Assembly (NCBI RefSeq): GCF_001922345.1
Contig: NZ_CP018811.1
Coordinates: forward strand, 1,798,001 to 1,862,000
Reading direction: 5' to 3'
Length of the DNA: 64,000 nt
Origin: Paraburkholderia sp. SOS3
GTDB lineage: Bacteria; Pseudomonadota; Gammaproteobacteria; Burkholderiales; Burkholderiaceae
Both the position numbers and the translations under genes were made by a program. Below the pieces are notes generated by a model. It did not search any database. It was not told the DNA's origin and saw only the letters and a program-made list of their open reading frames with translations. Numbering within the stretch: the stretch's first letter is position 1; every line of letters starts with the position of its first letter. Below, piece after piece: positions 17,292-26,624 of this stretch.

Positions 17292-19482
17292 GGCGAGCTC
17301 CTGGTGGCGGATGGCCGGCGCCGTTGCCGTTCAGTTCGGCAAGCGGCGATTGGGGGTCGAGCAGCGCGCTTCGAACGAAGTGCGCGTGGCTCAGAATGCG
17401 TTGCATCCGGTGGCGTTCTTCGCGTTCCGGCGCGACCCGCGCGAGCATCTGCTGGACCGCGTCGATCGCGGCGTCGGTCGAGCCAAGCGCAATATCGAGC
17501 CGTTTTGCGGTCGGCGTTTCGAACAGACGGCCGACGTCGTCGCGCATCGCACGAAGCTTCACGCGCCACGGTGCCATACGCGCATAGCGTGGTTCGCGCG
17601 GCAGTCTGTCGATCTCGACGCGCAAGTCGGTGATCGCGTTGCCCACTTCGAGCACGGCGAACAGCCAGCGCAGCGTGTCGCGCTTCACTTCGGGCTCGTC
17701 GGCTGCGAGCGCGTTGATCTGGAACATCAGGTCGCGTGCGCCGCTTTCGAAGCGCGTGCGCAGCCCGCGCACGTTGCCGCGGCAGCCGGCTACGACCTGG
17801 CGGCGCAGGTCGATCAGCAGGCGATTGCGCAGCCACGGCGTCGACGGCGGCAGCAGCACCGCGAACGCGACCGCGGTGACGAGCATCGAGAGCACGAGCG
17901 CGAGCGCATCGTTCATAAAACTCGTCGGCGCGTAGACCTCGAGGTTGTCGGGCCCGGCGAGGAAGCAGAAGAAGATGCAGTAGCCGACTCCGTAGCCGGC
18001 CAGTTTCGGGCGTGTCGTCATGAACACGCCGAGTGCGAGAAACGGCGTGAGCGCCGCGCACAACAGCGCAAAGCCGTCGATGTGCGGATAAATGCCGAAG
18101 GTGAGGATCAGCGCCATGAACGACGCCAGGGTCGTGCCGACCGCCATCTGCCAGGCCATGCGCGGCGGGTTCGGCGACGACGATGCAAGCGCGCAGATCG
18201 CGGCCGCATTGAGCGTGAGCGTCGTGCCGCTCGGCCAGGCGGTGGCGATCCAGAACGCGCCGAGCACGCACATCACGATCGCCGCGCGCACGCCCGAGAT
18301 GCCGGCCGCGAGCGGATTCGTCTTTGGCTCGTAATGCTCGATCCAGCGTTCGCGCGCGTGCGTGGGCACCGCGAGCGACGCGTAGGTGGCCGTGTACGCG
18401 TGCAGGTCCTCGACGAAGCGGTAGAGCAGCTCGGAGGCGGTGTCGAAGTCGAGCAGCGGCTCGTCGGGATGCACGGCGAGTTCGGCGCGCGTCGCGCGAA
18501 TGCGCTGCGGCAGTTCCGCCTTGTACGCTTCGAGCTGGTCGGCCGAATGGATTGCATCCGCGGCTGTGCGCACGGGCTCGCCGGACCGGCGGTGCAATAG
18601 CGGCGCGATTTCGCGGAAGTAGGGCTCGAGCGCGTCGATCGTCACCCACGCGCTTTGCATGTGCAGGCGGTTCATCAGCTGATGCAGCGCGTGAAAACGC
18701 GTCGACGCGGCCATGAATTCGGTATTGAGCCGCGCGAGGCGCCCACCGCGCATGCGCGATTCGGCACTTTCGAAAACGGCCATGCTGCGCATCGCTTCGA
18801 GGCCGACGATATCGGCAATGAAGCGCGCATTCGTTTCTTCGATCTGGGCGCGCTCGATGCGGCCGCCCAGCGCGTTGCCCACATAATCGACGAACGAGCT
18901 GAAGCGCGCGCGCACGGTCGTGCGCACCAGTTCGCCCGTGTGTTCGGGAAAGATAAGGGCGCTGACGGCGCCTGCACAGACGATGCCGAGCAGCACTTCC
19001 GAGACGCGCGTCAACGCCGACAGCAGCGCGCCGTCCGGGTGCTGCGAAGCAGGAATGCCGATCAGCGCGGCCGTGTAGCCGGCCAGCACGAAGCCGTACG
19101 AGCGGAAGTTGCGGTTGCGCGCGGCGCCGGCCGTGCAGATGCCGACCCATATCGCGGTCGACAGGATGAACAGTTCGGGCTGCTGCGGAAACAGGCCGAG
19201 CAGCGCGAGCATCACGACGAGGCCGACGAGCGTGCCGCAGATCCGGTAGAAGCTCTTCGCGAATACCGCGCCGCTTTGCGGCTGCATCACGATAAAGACG
19301 GTCGTCATCGCGGTGCGCGGCTGCGGCATCTCGAGCTTCATCGCGATGCCGATCGCGAGAAACGCCGCGGTCAGCGCCTTCAGGATGTAGATCCAGTTGC
19401 GGCCGTCGGTGCGGGCCCAGTCGGCGGCCGCCGCGTAGAGCGACGGCAGCAAGGCGCCTGGCGTGGAGGACGGACTGGTCAT
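17281..19482 (-). CDS. FUSC family inner-membrane efflux protein (AaeB-like)
   Basis: A 733-residue inner-membrane protein of the fusaric acid resistance / aromatic carboxylate efflux family. Two sets of membrane helices are visible: an N-terminal block (about 25-180, with KALTAAFLAIGIAMKLEMPQPRTAMTTVFIV) and a second block after a large cytoplasmic domain (about 385-530, with AAIVMCVLGAFWIATAWPSG). A C-terminal cytoplasmic domain follows. This duplicated layout is normal for AaeB/FusC. It begins 17 bases after the outer-membrane factor gene and overlaps the DUF1656 gene. The likely function is proton-driven export of hydroxybenzoate-like acids, an inference from the family and gene set. Confidence 0.92.
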   Translation of the reverse strand: MTSPSSTPGALLPSLYAAAADWARTDGRNWIYILKALTAAFLAIGIAMKLEMPQPRTAMTTVFIVMQPQSGAVFAKSFYRICGTLVGLVVMLALLGLFPQQPELFILSTAIWVGICTAGAARNRNFRSYGFVLAGYTAALIGIPASQHPDGALLSALTRVSEVLLGIVCAGAVSALIFPEHTGELVRTTVRARFSSFVDYVGNALGGRIERAQIEETNARFIADIVGLEAMRSMAVFESAESRMRGGRLARLNTEFMAASTRFHALHQLMNRLHMQSAWVTIDALEPYFREIAPLLHRRSGEPVRTAADAIHSADQLEAYKAELPQRIRATRAELAVHPDEPLLDFDTASELLYRFVEDLHAYTATYASLAVPTHARERWIEHYEPKTNPLAAGISGVRAAIVMCVLGAFWIATAWPSGTTLTLNAAAICALASSSPNPPRMAWQMAVGTTLASFMALILTFGIYPHIDGFALLCAALTPFLALGVFMTTRPKLAGYGVGYCIFFCFLAGPDNLEVYAPTSFMNDALALVLSMLVTAVAFAVLLPPSTPWLRNRLLIDLRRQVVAGCRGNVRGLRTRFESGARDLMFQINALAADEPEVKRDTLRWLFAVLEVGNAITDLRVEIDRLPREPRYARMAPWRVKLRAMRDDVGRLFETPTAKRLDIALGSTDAAIDAVQQMLARVAPEREERHRMQRILSHAHFVRSALLDPQSPLAELNGNGAGHPPPGARHAS

Positions 19483-19499
19483 GGCGGGCGGCGCGGCGG

Positions 19500-21149
19500 T
19501 CAGGGCGCTTTCGCGTCCGTTTGATCGGGCGGCGCGGCGTCCTTCGCGCGCGCCGCCGCGGAATTTGCCGCGGAATTTGCCGCGGAACGTGCTCGGGTTG
19601 GCTTCGTCGCACCGGCGGCGTCGAGGGCGGCTGGCGCCGCAGCCGCGCGGCGCTTGTCCTTGTCACGTTCGCTCGCCGGCCAGGTCTCGGTTTCCGATGG
19701 TCCGTCGGCCGGCGCCGCGAGGCCGCCGCCGAGCGCGGCGACCAGCGTTGCGCGTGCGTTCAACCGGTCGGCCTCGACGCGCGCTACGCCTTCCTGCGCG
19801 TGCAGCTGTTGGGTTTGTGCGATCAGCACGTTCACATAGTCGGTCAGGCCGCGCCGGTAGCCTTCGCGCGAAAGCCGATAGTTTTTCGTCGCGATATCGA
19901 CGGCACGCTGCGCTTCCTTCGCCTGTATTTCGAGCGAGCGGATCCGCACGACCTGATCGGAAATCTGCTTCAATGCGCTCACGATCGCCTGGTTGTACTG
20001 CTCGGCCGCGATGTCGTAGCCGGCCGATGCGGCGCCGAGCTGCGCGCGCAGACGCCCGCCGTCGAGAATCGGCAGCGATGCGGCCGGCCCGGCGGTCCAC
20101 TGGCCGTTCTGCGCATGCAGAAACTGGAAGAGCGGCCCCATCGCGGCAAAGCCGCCGACCGACGCGAGCAGATCGATATTCGGATAAAAGTCCGCATGCG
20201 CGACGTCGATGCCGCGCGCCTGCGCCGCCACGGTCCAGCGCGCTGCGACGATATCGGGACGATGGCCGATCAGTTCCGCGGGCAGCGTCGACGGCAGGCC
20301 GGCGGGACCGTTCAGCGCGAGTTGCGGCCGCGTGATCGCGTCGCCCGCGCCCGGTCCCTTGCCGGCGAGCGCGGCAAGCTGGTTGCGGCCGAGCGCGATT
20401 TCCTCTTCGAGCGCATCGATGCGCCGTTCGGACTCGGGCAAGGGCGTTTCGGCCTGCGAGACTTCGAGCTGCGTGCCGAGGCCGCCCTTGAGCCGCCGGT
20501 TCGCAAGGTCCGCAACCTGTTGCTGTTGCGCGAGCGTGCTCTTTGCGATGTCGAGCAGCTCGTAGTTCATCGACATGTCGATATACGTGCGCACGACGTT
20601 CGCTTCGATTTCGAGTTGCGCGGCGCGTGCGTCGGCCGCGCTTGCATGCGCGAAGTCGAGCGCGGCTTCGGCGGCGTTCTTATCGCGGCCCCATATGTCG
20701 AGGTGATACGACAGACCCAGCACCCCGGTGTTGTTCCACGTGGTCTGGTCGGCGAGCGGGCCCGGGCCGTAATAGACGTTATCGGGCCAATGCTGCCGTT
20801 GGATGGACAGACTGCCGTTGACCTGTGGCGCGAGCGCGGCCGCATTGACCGCCGAGAGCGCCTGCGCGTTGCGCACGCGCGCCTGCGCAACGGCGAGCGT
20901 CGGATTGCCCGCCAGTGCCGCTTCTACCCAACTGTTCAGCTGAGGATCGCGGTAGGCGCGCCACCAGTCGGCGGCGGGCCATTGCGCATCGAGATCGGCG
21001 GCGCGAATCGCCGCGCCCGCATCGAGCGACATCGGGTCGTGGGCGTGCGCCTCGGGCGCCATGTTTCCAGGAGACGCGCAGCCGGCAATTGTTAGCGAGA
21101 TCGCAAGAACCGCGAACGCGGCGATCCTATTTCTCACCGAAAACCGCAC
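19500..21149 (-). CDS. NodT-family outer-membrane efflux lipoprotein
   Basis: Outer-membrane channel of a tripartite pump, 549 residues. A lipoprotein signal is clear: FAVLAISLTIAGCASPG, with the modified Cys at about residue 24. It is followed by the NodT hallmark WWRAYRDPQLNSWVEAALAGNPTLAVAQAR and the second repeat motif RPDIVAARWTVAAQARGIDVAHADFYPNI. The C-terminal 70 residues form a long Ala/Lys/Asp-rich tail that most relatives lack. The start is GTG 21149, preceded by GGGAGA. It is the first gene of the four-gene operon, facing the LysR gene across a 158-base divergent region. Confidence 0.92.
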   Translation of the reverse strand: MRFSVRNRIAAFAVLAISLTIAGCASPGNMAPEAHAHDPMSLDAGAAIRAADLDAQWPAADWWRAYRDPQLNSWVEAALAGNPTLAVAQARVRNAQALSAVNAAALAPQVNGSLSIQRQHWPDNVYYGPGPLADQTTWNNTGVLGLSYHLDIWGRDKNAAEAALDFAHASAADARAAQLEIEANVVRTYIDMSMNYELLDIAKSTLAQQQQVADLANRRLKGGLGTQLEVSQAETPLPESERRIDALEEEIALGRNQLAALAGKGPGAGDAITRPQLALNGPAGLPSTLPAELIGHRPDIVAARWTVAAQARGIDVAHADFYPNIDLLASVGGFAAMGPLFQFLHAQNGQWTAGPAASLPILDGGRLRAQLGAASAGYDIAAEQYNQAIVSALKQISDQVVRIRSLEIQAKEAQRAVDIATKNYRLSREGYRRGLTDYVNVLIAQTQQLHAQEGVARVEADRLNARATLVAALGGGLAAPADGPSETETWPASERDKDKRRAAAAPAALDAAGATKPTRARSAANSAANSAAARAKDAAPPDQTDAKAP

Positions 21150-21226
21150 GATTTTCTCCCAAAATGACTATGAAACGCTGGTCGCCATTATATTTTTCAT
21201 GCGATTACTGAATAACAGGCAAAGGT

Positions 21227-21265
21227 GTAACGCATCTTTACCGGATTTGCGATAATCGCCGTTAC
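21227..21265. promoter_or_regulatory. Candidate LysR operator in the divergent efflux/regulator region
   Basis: GTAACG (21227-21232) and CGTTAC (21260-21265) form an inverted repeat with 27 bases between. Inside it, GCGAT-A-ATCGC (21249-21259) is a second dyad. Both lie in the 158-base space between the NodT and LysR genes, where a LysR regulator normally binds. Assignment is by position and symmetry only. Confidence 0.5.
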
Positions 21266-21307
21266 GGTATGTGCAACAATCGCCTCCAACGGTAGTCAAG
21301 GATCGAC

Positions 21308-22246
21308 ATGGATACGCTCCAGAACATGCGCGTCTTTTCCCGCGTCGTCGAGGCCGGCAGCTTCACCGCTGCCGCGCAGCATCTCAACACCACTACCGCG
21401 TATGCGTCGCGTGCTGTTTCGGACCTCGAAGCACATTTGCGCACGCGGCTGCTCAATCGCACCACGCGGCGAATCGCGCTCACGGAAGCCGGCGAGCGCT
21501 ACCTGCAGCGGTGCGAGCAGATTCTCGCGTATGTGGATCAGGCCGAGGCGGAGGCGAGCGATGCGCATGCCCGTCCGTCAGGCAAGCTCAAGGTCCACGC
21601 GATGACGAGCTTTGGTCAGCACTACGTCGTGCCGGCGGTCGGCAAATACCAGGAGATCTATCCGGAAGTCCACGTCGAATTGACGCTCGCACAGCGTATG
21701 CCCGATCTGCTCGACGAAGGCTACGATGTCGCGCTCGTGCTCGCGCAGCACTTGCCCGATTCGGGACTCGTTTCGCAGCGCCTTGGCAGCGCATTCAGCA
21801 TCACGTGCGCGTCGCCTGCGTATCTCGAACGCAACGGCATACCGCAAACGCCCGCGGATTTGCGTCACCACGTGTGCCTGCGTCTGCTCACGCCGATTTT
21901 CCCGACCGATGAATGGACCTTCGACGGTCCTAACGGACAGGAGACGGTTGCGCTCGGTTCGGCGTCATTCCAGGTGAACGTGGCGGAAGCGCAGGCGGTG
22001 GCCGTCCGCGAAGGCATGGGCATCGGGCTGTTGCCGATCTACTCGGCCATCGCCGGGTTGCGCAGCGGCGAGCTCGTGTGGGTCTTGCCCGAGTACACGT
22101 CGCAGGAAATGACGCTGTACGCGCTGTATGCGTCGCGCCAATACCTCGACGCGAAGATCCGCACATGGGTCGAGTATCTGCGCGACGGGTTGCCGGCGAC
22201 GCTTGCCAACGATCACGCCGAATTGCGCAAGTTCGCCCGCACCTGA
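21308..22246 (+). CDS. LysR-family transcriptional regulator
   Basis: A 312-residue regulator with an N-terminal winged helix (MRVFSRVVEAGSFTAAAQHLNTTTAYASRAVSDLEAHLRTRLLNRTTRRIALTEAG region, about 7-64) and a periplasmic-binding-like effector domain. AAGGA stands just before ATG 21308. It is divergent from the efflux operon, the usual arrangement for a regulator of aromatic-acid export such as AaeR. By analogy it probably activates the operon when an aromatic acid is bound and represses its own gene; the sequence does not reveal the effector. Confidence 0.92.
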   Translation: MDTLQNMRVFSRVVEAGSFTAAAQHLNTTTAYASRAVSDLEAHLRTRLLNRTTRRIALTEAGERYLQRCEQILAYVDQAEAEASDAHARPSGKLKVHAMTSFGQHYVVPAVGKYQEIYPEVHVELTLAQRMPDLLDEGYDVALVLAQHLPDSGLVSQRLGSAFSITCASPAYLERNGIPQTPADLRHHVCLRLLTPIFPTDEWTFDGPNGQETVALGSASFQVNVAEAQAVAVREGMGIGLLPIYSAIAGLRSGELVWVLPEYTSQEMTLYALYASRQYLDAKIRTWVEYLRDGLPATLANDHAELRKFART

Positions 22247-22447
22247 TTCACGCCTCGTGCCTCGGGCATGCCGCGCTTTGGTACGACGTTACAGATGCCG
22301 TTGCATCGCAACACTTCCTTACTTCCCACGCGGACCGGTTTTGCTAACGTGGAGTCGACGCCGCTGCCGGCTCCCGCGGCGCCGCGGCGCCGCGGCGCAA
22401 GACGCCCTGCGCAACCCGTCCGCAACGAATGGCAAGAAGAGGAAAAC

Positions 22448-22621
22448 ATGGATACGCATCTGATGATCGGTGTCGCCGTTATTTTTGGGCTGATCGCGGT
22501 TGCCGCGTCGCGCGACCTGCTTCGACGCATGCGGCCGCAGCCGCGGCTCGTGCCGGCGAAAGCGTCATCGGCCGGCTCGTCGATGAAGCCTGCGCGCAGG
22601 GACGATGCGAGCAGTCTCTGA
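22448..22621 (+). CDS. Small single-pass membrane protein of unknown function
   Basis: A 57-residue protein with one membrane segment near the start (MIGVAVIFGLIAVAASRDLL, about 6-25) and a basic, disordered tail (RRMRPQPRLVPAKAS...). The ATG is preceded by AGAAGAGGAAAAC, a strong ribosome binding site, which is the main reason to accept it. The upstream stretch 22375-22405 is a run of GCCGCGGC-type sequence that could form a hairpin. I do not recognise the family. Confidence 0.5.
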   Translation: MDTHLMIGVAVIFGLIAVAASRDLLRRMRPQPRLVPAKASSAGSSMKPARRDDASSL

Positions 22622-22636
22622 TACACCTCTGCCCGC

Positions 22637-23458
22637 TCAGATTTCCACTACCTTCGTCCAGCTGAACTGCCCGTTTTCGAACCGGCGCGTGCGCATATCG
22701 AAGTAGCCGCGCGGATTGCAGACGACGCGCGTGCCGTGTTCGACGTAGTCGAAGGCGGTGTGCGTGTGGCCATGGACCCATAACGCGACGGGCTCGCGCA
22801 CCAGTTCGCGCAGATCGTTGACGAAGCCCGCCGATACAAGGTCGTTCGCGTAGCGCGCCGCGAGGCTGCGCCGATGCGGCGCATGATGCGTGACGACAAT
22901 GGTGTGGCCCGCGAACGGTTGCGCGAGTGCGTCGGTAAGCCATGCGCGTGCGCGCGCATGGAGCGCGAGCGAATCGGCGGGGGTGAACGGGCGAGGCCCG
23001 CTGCGGTTTCCTTCGGCGCTTCCCGCATCGCCCCACGCCACCTGGATGAGCCCGCGATAGTCGAGCATGGCGCGCTGCGCGGCCGCGATCGACGCGTCGC
23101 GTGTATCGGGCTGCGCGCCATACAGCTCGAAGTCGGTCCACAGCGTCGTGCCGAGCACACGCCAACGGCCGCCTGGATCGATCAGCGCGGCGTTATTGAG
23201 GAAGTGCACGTTGTCCACCGAATCTGCCGCGTCGTGCATGGCCGATTCGAGCGCACCGAACTCGCCGTCGTAGTACTCGTGATTGCCCGGCACATAGACG
23301 ACCGGCACCGCGCCATCGAAGGTTTGCGCGGCCCAGCGCAGGCCTTGCGCGTGGTTGTGGATGTCGCCCGCAAGTACGACCAGATCGGCGTCGGCATGGG
23401 GAATCAGGTCGGGCTCGTCGTGCTCGAGATGCAGATCGGACAGCACGCGAATCTTCAT
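22637..23458 (-). CDS. Metallophosphoesterase (calcineurin-like)
   Basis: A 273-residue cytoplasmic phosphoesterase with all five metal motifs: SDLHLEHDE (D-x-H), LAGDIHN (GD), PGNHEYYDGEFG (GNHE), VVTHHAPH, and WVHGHTHTAFDYV (GHxH). Such enzymes use two metal ions to hydrolyse phosphomono- or diesters; the substrate cannot be predicted. TAGGAGG sits seven bases before ATG 23458, so the start is firm. It may be cotranscribed with the DUF2069 gene 135 bases upstream. Confidence 0.93.
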   Translation of the reverse strand: MKIRVLSDLHLEHDEPDLIPHADADLVVLAGDIHNHAQGLRWAAQTFDGAVPVVYVPGNHEYYDGEFGALESAMHDAADSVDNVHFLNNAALIDPGGRWRVLGTTLWTDFELYGAQPDTRDASIAAAQRAMLDYRGLIQVAWGDAGSAEGNRSGPRPFTPADSLALHARARAWLTDALAQPFAGHTIVVTHHAPHRRSLAARYANDLVSAGFVNDLRELVREPVALWVHGHTHTAFDYVEHGTRVVCNPRGYFDMRTRRFENGQFSWTKVVEI

Positions 23459-23593
23459 CGCTACCTCCTATGCCGCAAGCGGGCGGCGTGTGTTCGTTCC
23501 ATGCCGCGCGGCAGCGGCGTGGTCGTCGTCCGTGTAGCCTGGCACCTTCGCGAGCGGTGTTTCGCACGGCCCCCTTGGTTGCTTGCGCGTGCG

Positions 23594-24001
23594 CTACGCC
23601 GCTTTCTTCGCGCGCCGCGCGGCACGTTTGAACGGCGCGACGTAGACCAATGCACACGTGAAGAACAGTACCGCGAACAGCGCTTCGAGCCATGCCAGCG
23701 TCGCGCTCGGACCGCGATCGCTCATGCCGCGCACGATGCCTTCCATCAAATAGAGCAACACGAGCATCGACGCCCACTGCAACGTATAGAGACTGCGGCG
23801 CCAGACGCCGGGCAGCGCGAGCAACAGCGGCAACGCCTTCAACACGAGCGCCGAGCCGCCCGGACGCAACGGTGCGATGCGCCATTCCCAACCGACGCAC
23901 AACGCGATCAGCAGCACGAGCGATGCGGCTGCGCCGTAAGCGGCCCACGCCGGTGCGCGTGGCGCCGAGGTCGGTGGGGCAGGCGGGTGTCGTGTATTCA
24001 T
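23594..24001 (-). CDS. DUF2069 integral membrane protein
   Basis: A 135-residue inner-membrane protein with four hydrophobic segments: AAYGAAASLVLLIALCVGWEW, ALVLKALPLLLALPGVW, WASMLVLLYLMEGIVRGM and WLEALFAVLFFTCALVYV. The LLYLMEGIVRGMSD stretch and a basic C-terminus (KRAARRAKKAA) fit DUF2069, a family often found beside wrbA in beta- and gammaproteobacteria, as here (wrbA ends 40 bases upstream). Function is unknown. Confidence 0.85.
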   Translation of the reverse strand: MNTRHPPAPPTSAPRAPAWAAYGAAASLVLLIALCVGWEWRIAPLRPGGSALVLKALPLLLALPGVWRRSLYTLQWASMLVLLYLMEGIVRGMSDRGPSATLAWLEALFAVLFFTCALVYVAPFKRAARRAKKAA

Positions 24002-24041
24002 CGGTACGGTGCGCTTCGGTGTTGCCTCGTCGCGAGGCGGC

Positions 24042-24668
<627 letters not shown>

Positions 24669-24752
24669 TTATAGGGGCTGGGTCCAGCGCTCATGCCACG
24701 CACTCGCGTCATATTCGGGTCGTCGCTCGGCACGACGGCGTTCGGAGAGATC

Positions 24753-26111
24753 ATGAAGTGGAAGGAGCTCGGTTTGCTGTCGCGCGTGTTGCCTCTCTTG
24801 TCCCGTCTGCGTGTCGACTTCGATACGATCAAACGCCTCGCGCAATTCGCCGCGCAGCGCAGCGGCGAAGACCGTATTCCTCAGGTGGCCGGCAGCCTTA
24901 CCTTCACCACGATGCTTTCGCTCGTGCCGCTTGCGACGGTTGCGTTCGCGCTCTTCACCGCGTTTCCGATTTTCGCGTCGTTCCAGACTTCGCTGCAGAG
25001 CTTTCTTGCCGATCACCTGATGCCGGCGCAGTTCAATAACCAGATCTTCAAGTATCTGAACCAGTTCGCATCGAAGGCGAAAGGCCTGACGACGATCGGC
25101 ATGATCGTGCTGCTCGTCACGTCGGTGATGACGATGATGACGGTCGAATCCGCGTTCAACGTGATCTGGCGCGTGCGCAAGGCGCGGCCGTTCGCGCAGC
25201 GCGTGCTCGTCTACTGGGCGATCCTGACCCTCGGGCCGCTGCTGATCGGCGTCAGTCTTTCGATTTCGTCGTATCTGTTCACGCGGTCGATGGCGTACAC
25301 GGCCACGCAGCACATTCCGTCGCTGATCGAATGGGCGCTGACAGGCGCTGCGTTGCCGCTGACGGTGCTCGCATTCACGCTGATGTACATGTATCTGCCG
25401 AACTGCCGCGTTGAATGGCGCGACGCGGCGGTGGGCGGCTTGTGCGCGGCGATCGCATTCGAGTTGGCCAAGCGCGGCTTCGGCTTCTATATTCGCCGCA
25501 TACCGAGCTATACGGCCGTGTACGGCGCATTCGCGGTGGTGCCGCTGTTCCTGCTATGGATGTACCTGAGCTGGTTCATCACGCTGGCTGGGGCAATGAT
25601 CGCGTCGGCATTGCCTGCGATTCGCATCGGGCAGTTTCACCGGCCTTATTTCGCCGGCGGCGATCTGCTCTATGCGCTCGAACTGCTCGCGACCCTGAGC
25701 GCTGCGCGCGACACCGGCTCGCGCGGCTATACGGTGGCCGAACTCGCGCGCCTGCTTCGCCGCGACATGGACACGACCGTGCGCCTGCTGCAGCAACTCG
25801 AGACGATCGGCTGGATCGTGCCGCTCGACGAGAACGGCTTGCAGCCGCATCACGTGCTGCTCGCGAATCCGAATCAGATCACCGTGCGGCAGCTCTACGA
25901 CCTGTTCGTGATCGATCGCGATGAGCTTGCGTATCAGGCCAATCTCGATTCGACGCATGTTCACGGTGCGATGCTGCTGGCCGCGCTCGAGAACGACAAG
26001 CTCGATGTCACGCTCGCTGAGCTGGTCGCGGCACGCGCGGACGAACGCTCAACACAGTTGGCCGACGGAGCTGCTCGCGCGGCCTCGGCGATGTCTCAGA
26101 GGGTTGCATGA
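24753..26111 (+). CDS. YihY/UPF0761 family inner-membrane protein
   Basis: A 452-residue membrane protein. The family signature is QVAGSLTFTTMLSLVPLATVAFALF, followed by about six membrane segments (including IGMIVLLVTSVMTMM, VYWAILTLGPLLIGVSLSI and VYGAFAVVPLFLLWMYLSWF). A C-terminal cytoplasmic part resembles a winged helix (VAELARLLRRDMDTTVRLLQQLETIGWIVPL). The family was once called RNase BN by mistake; its true function is unknown. ATG 24753 has GGAGAG upstream and is preferred to ATG 24693. The last codons and stop lie in the first unit of a 13-base tandem repeat. Confidence 0.9.
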   Translation: MKWKELGLLSRVLPLLSRLRVDFDTIKRLAQFAAQRSGEDRIPQVAGSLTFTTMLSLVPLATVAFALFTAFPIFASFQTSLQSFLADHLMPAQFNNQIFKYLNQFASKAKGLTTIGMIVLLVTSVMTMMTVESAFNVIWRVRKARPFAQRVLVYWAILTLGPLLIGVSLSISSYLFTRSMAYTATQHIPSLIEWALTGAALPLTVLAFTLMYMYLPNCRVEWRDAAVGGLCAAIAFELAKRGFGFYIRRIPSYTAVYGAFAVVPLFLLWMYLSWFITLAGAMIASALPAIRIGQFHRPYFAGGDLLYALELLATLSAARDTGSRGYTVAELARLLRRDMDTTVRLLQQLETIGWIVPLDENGLQPHHVLLANPNQITVRQLYDLFVIDRDELAYQANLDSTHVHGAMLLAALENDKLDVTLAELVAARADERSTQLADGAARAASAMSQRVA

Positions 26112-26191
26112 GCGGGTTGCATGAGCGGGTTGCCTGAGCAGGTTGCCTGAGCAGGTTGCATGAGCGGGCTACACGAGCGGGCTGCACGAGC
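26101..26191. repeat. 13-base tandem repeat, seven units, across a stop codon
   Basis: Seven head-to-tail units beginning at 26101, 26114, 26127, 26140, 26153, 26166 and 26179, consensus GGGTTGCATGAGC. The first two are identical and the last two most diverged. The first unit supplies the TGA stop of the YihY gene (26109-26111). The array ends nine bases before the stop of the facing Mpo1-like gene. Confidence 0.9.
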
Positions 26192-26199
26192 GGCCGCGC

Positions 26200-26526
26200 T
26201 TACAACGAAATCTTCCCTGTGCAGATGTCTCTGAACATCACCCAGTCGCCCATCAGGCTGTAGATCGGATGGCGGAATGTGGCGGGCCGGTTCTTTTCGA
26301 AGAAGAAATGCCCGGCCCATGCAAACCCATATCCACATATGACCGCCGCCGGCAGCCACATCCAGTCGGCCGACGCGAGCGCCATTGCGAGGCAGCCGAT
26401 CACGCCGAGCGAGCCGAGAAAGTGCAGACGCCGCGACGTGAGATTGCGATGCTCTTCAAGGTAATACGGATAGAACTCGGCGAAGCTCGCGAAGTGCGGT
26501 TCGTGTTGCGTGGAATGCGGGTCCAT
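26200..26526 (-). CDS. Mpo1-like (DUF962) membrane protein
   Basis: A 108-residue protein with the DUF962 pattern: FAEFYPYYLEEHRNLTSRRLHFLGS, membrane segments LGVIGCLAMALASADWMWLPAAVICGYGFAWAGHF, and FEKNRPATFRHPIYSLMGDWVMF. The conserved histidines (EHRN, RLHF, AGHF, FRHP) probably bind iron. The yeast member Mpo1 is a dioxygenase in fatty-acid alpha-oxidation of phytosphingosine. A bacterial role in alpha-oxidation of 2-hydroxy fatty acids is possible but unproven. It converges on the YihY gene across the tandem repeat. Confidence 0.88.
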   Translation of the reverse strand: MDPHSTQHEPHFASFAEFYPYYLEEHRNLTSRRLHFLGSLGVIGCLAMALASADWMWLPAAVICGYGFAWAGHFFFEKNRPATFRHPIYSLMGDWVMFRDICTGKISL

Positions 26527-26624
26527 CGTCAGCTCCCGTGCGTTGCCGCTTGCAGGATGGATTCATTTTGCTGCGTTCCATTTGCGCGTGCAACCTGGCC
26601 ATTCGGCCAATGGTGCGCAACCGC

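Noticed and set aside
22375..22405. CRISPR-like or satellite repeat in the GCCGCGGC run
   Set aside because: Only a short GC alternation; no spacers or repeat units of constant length.
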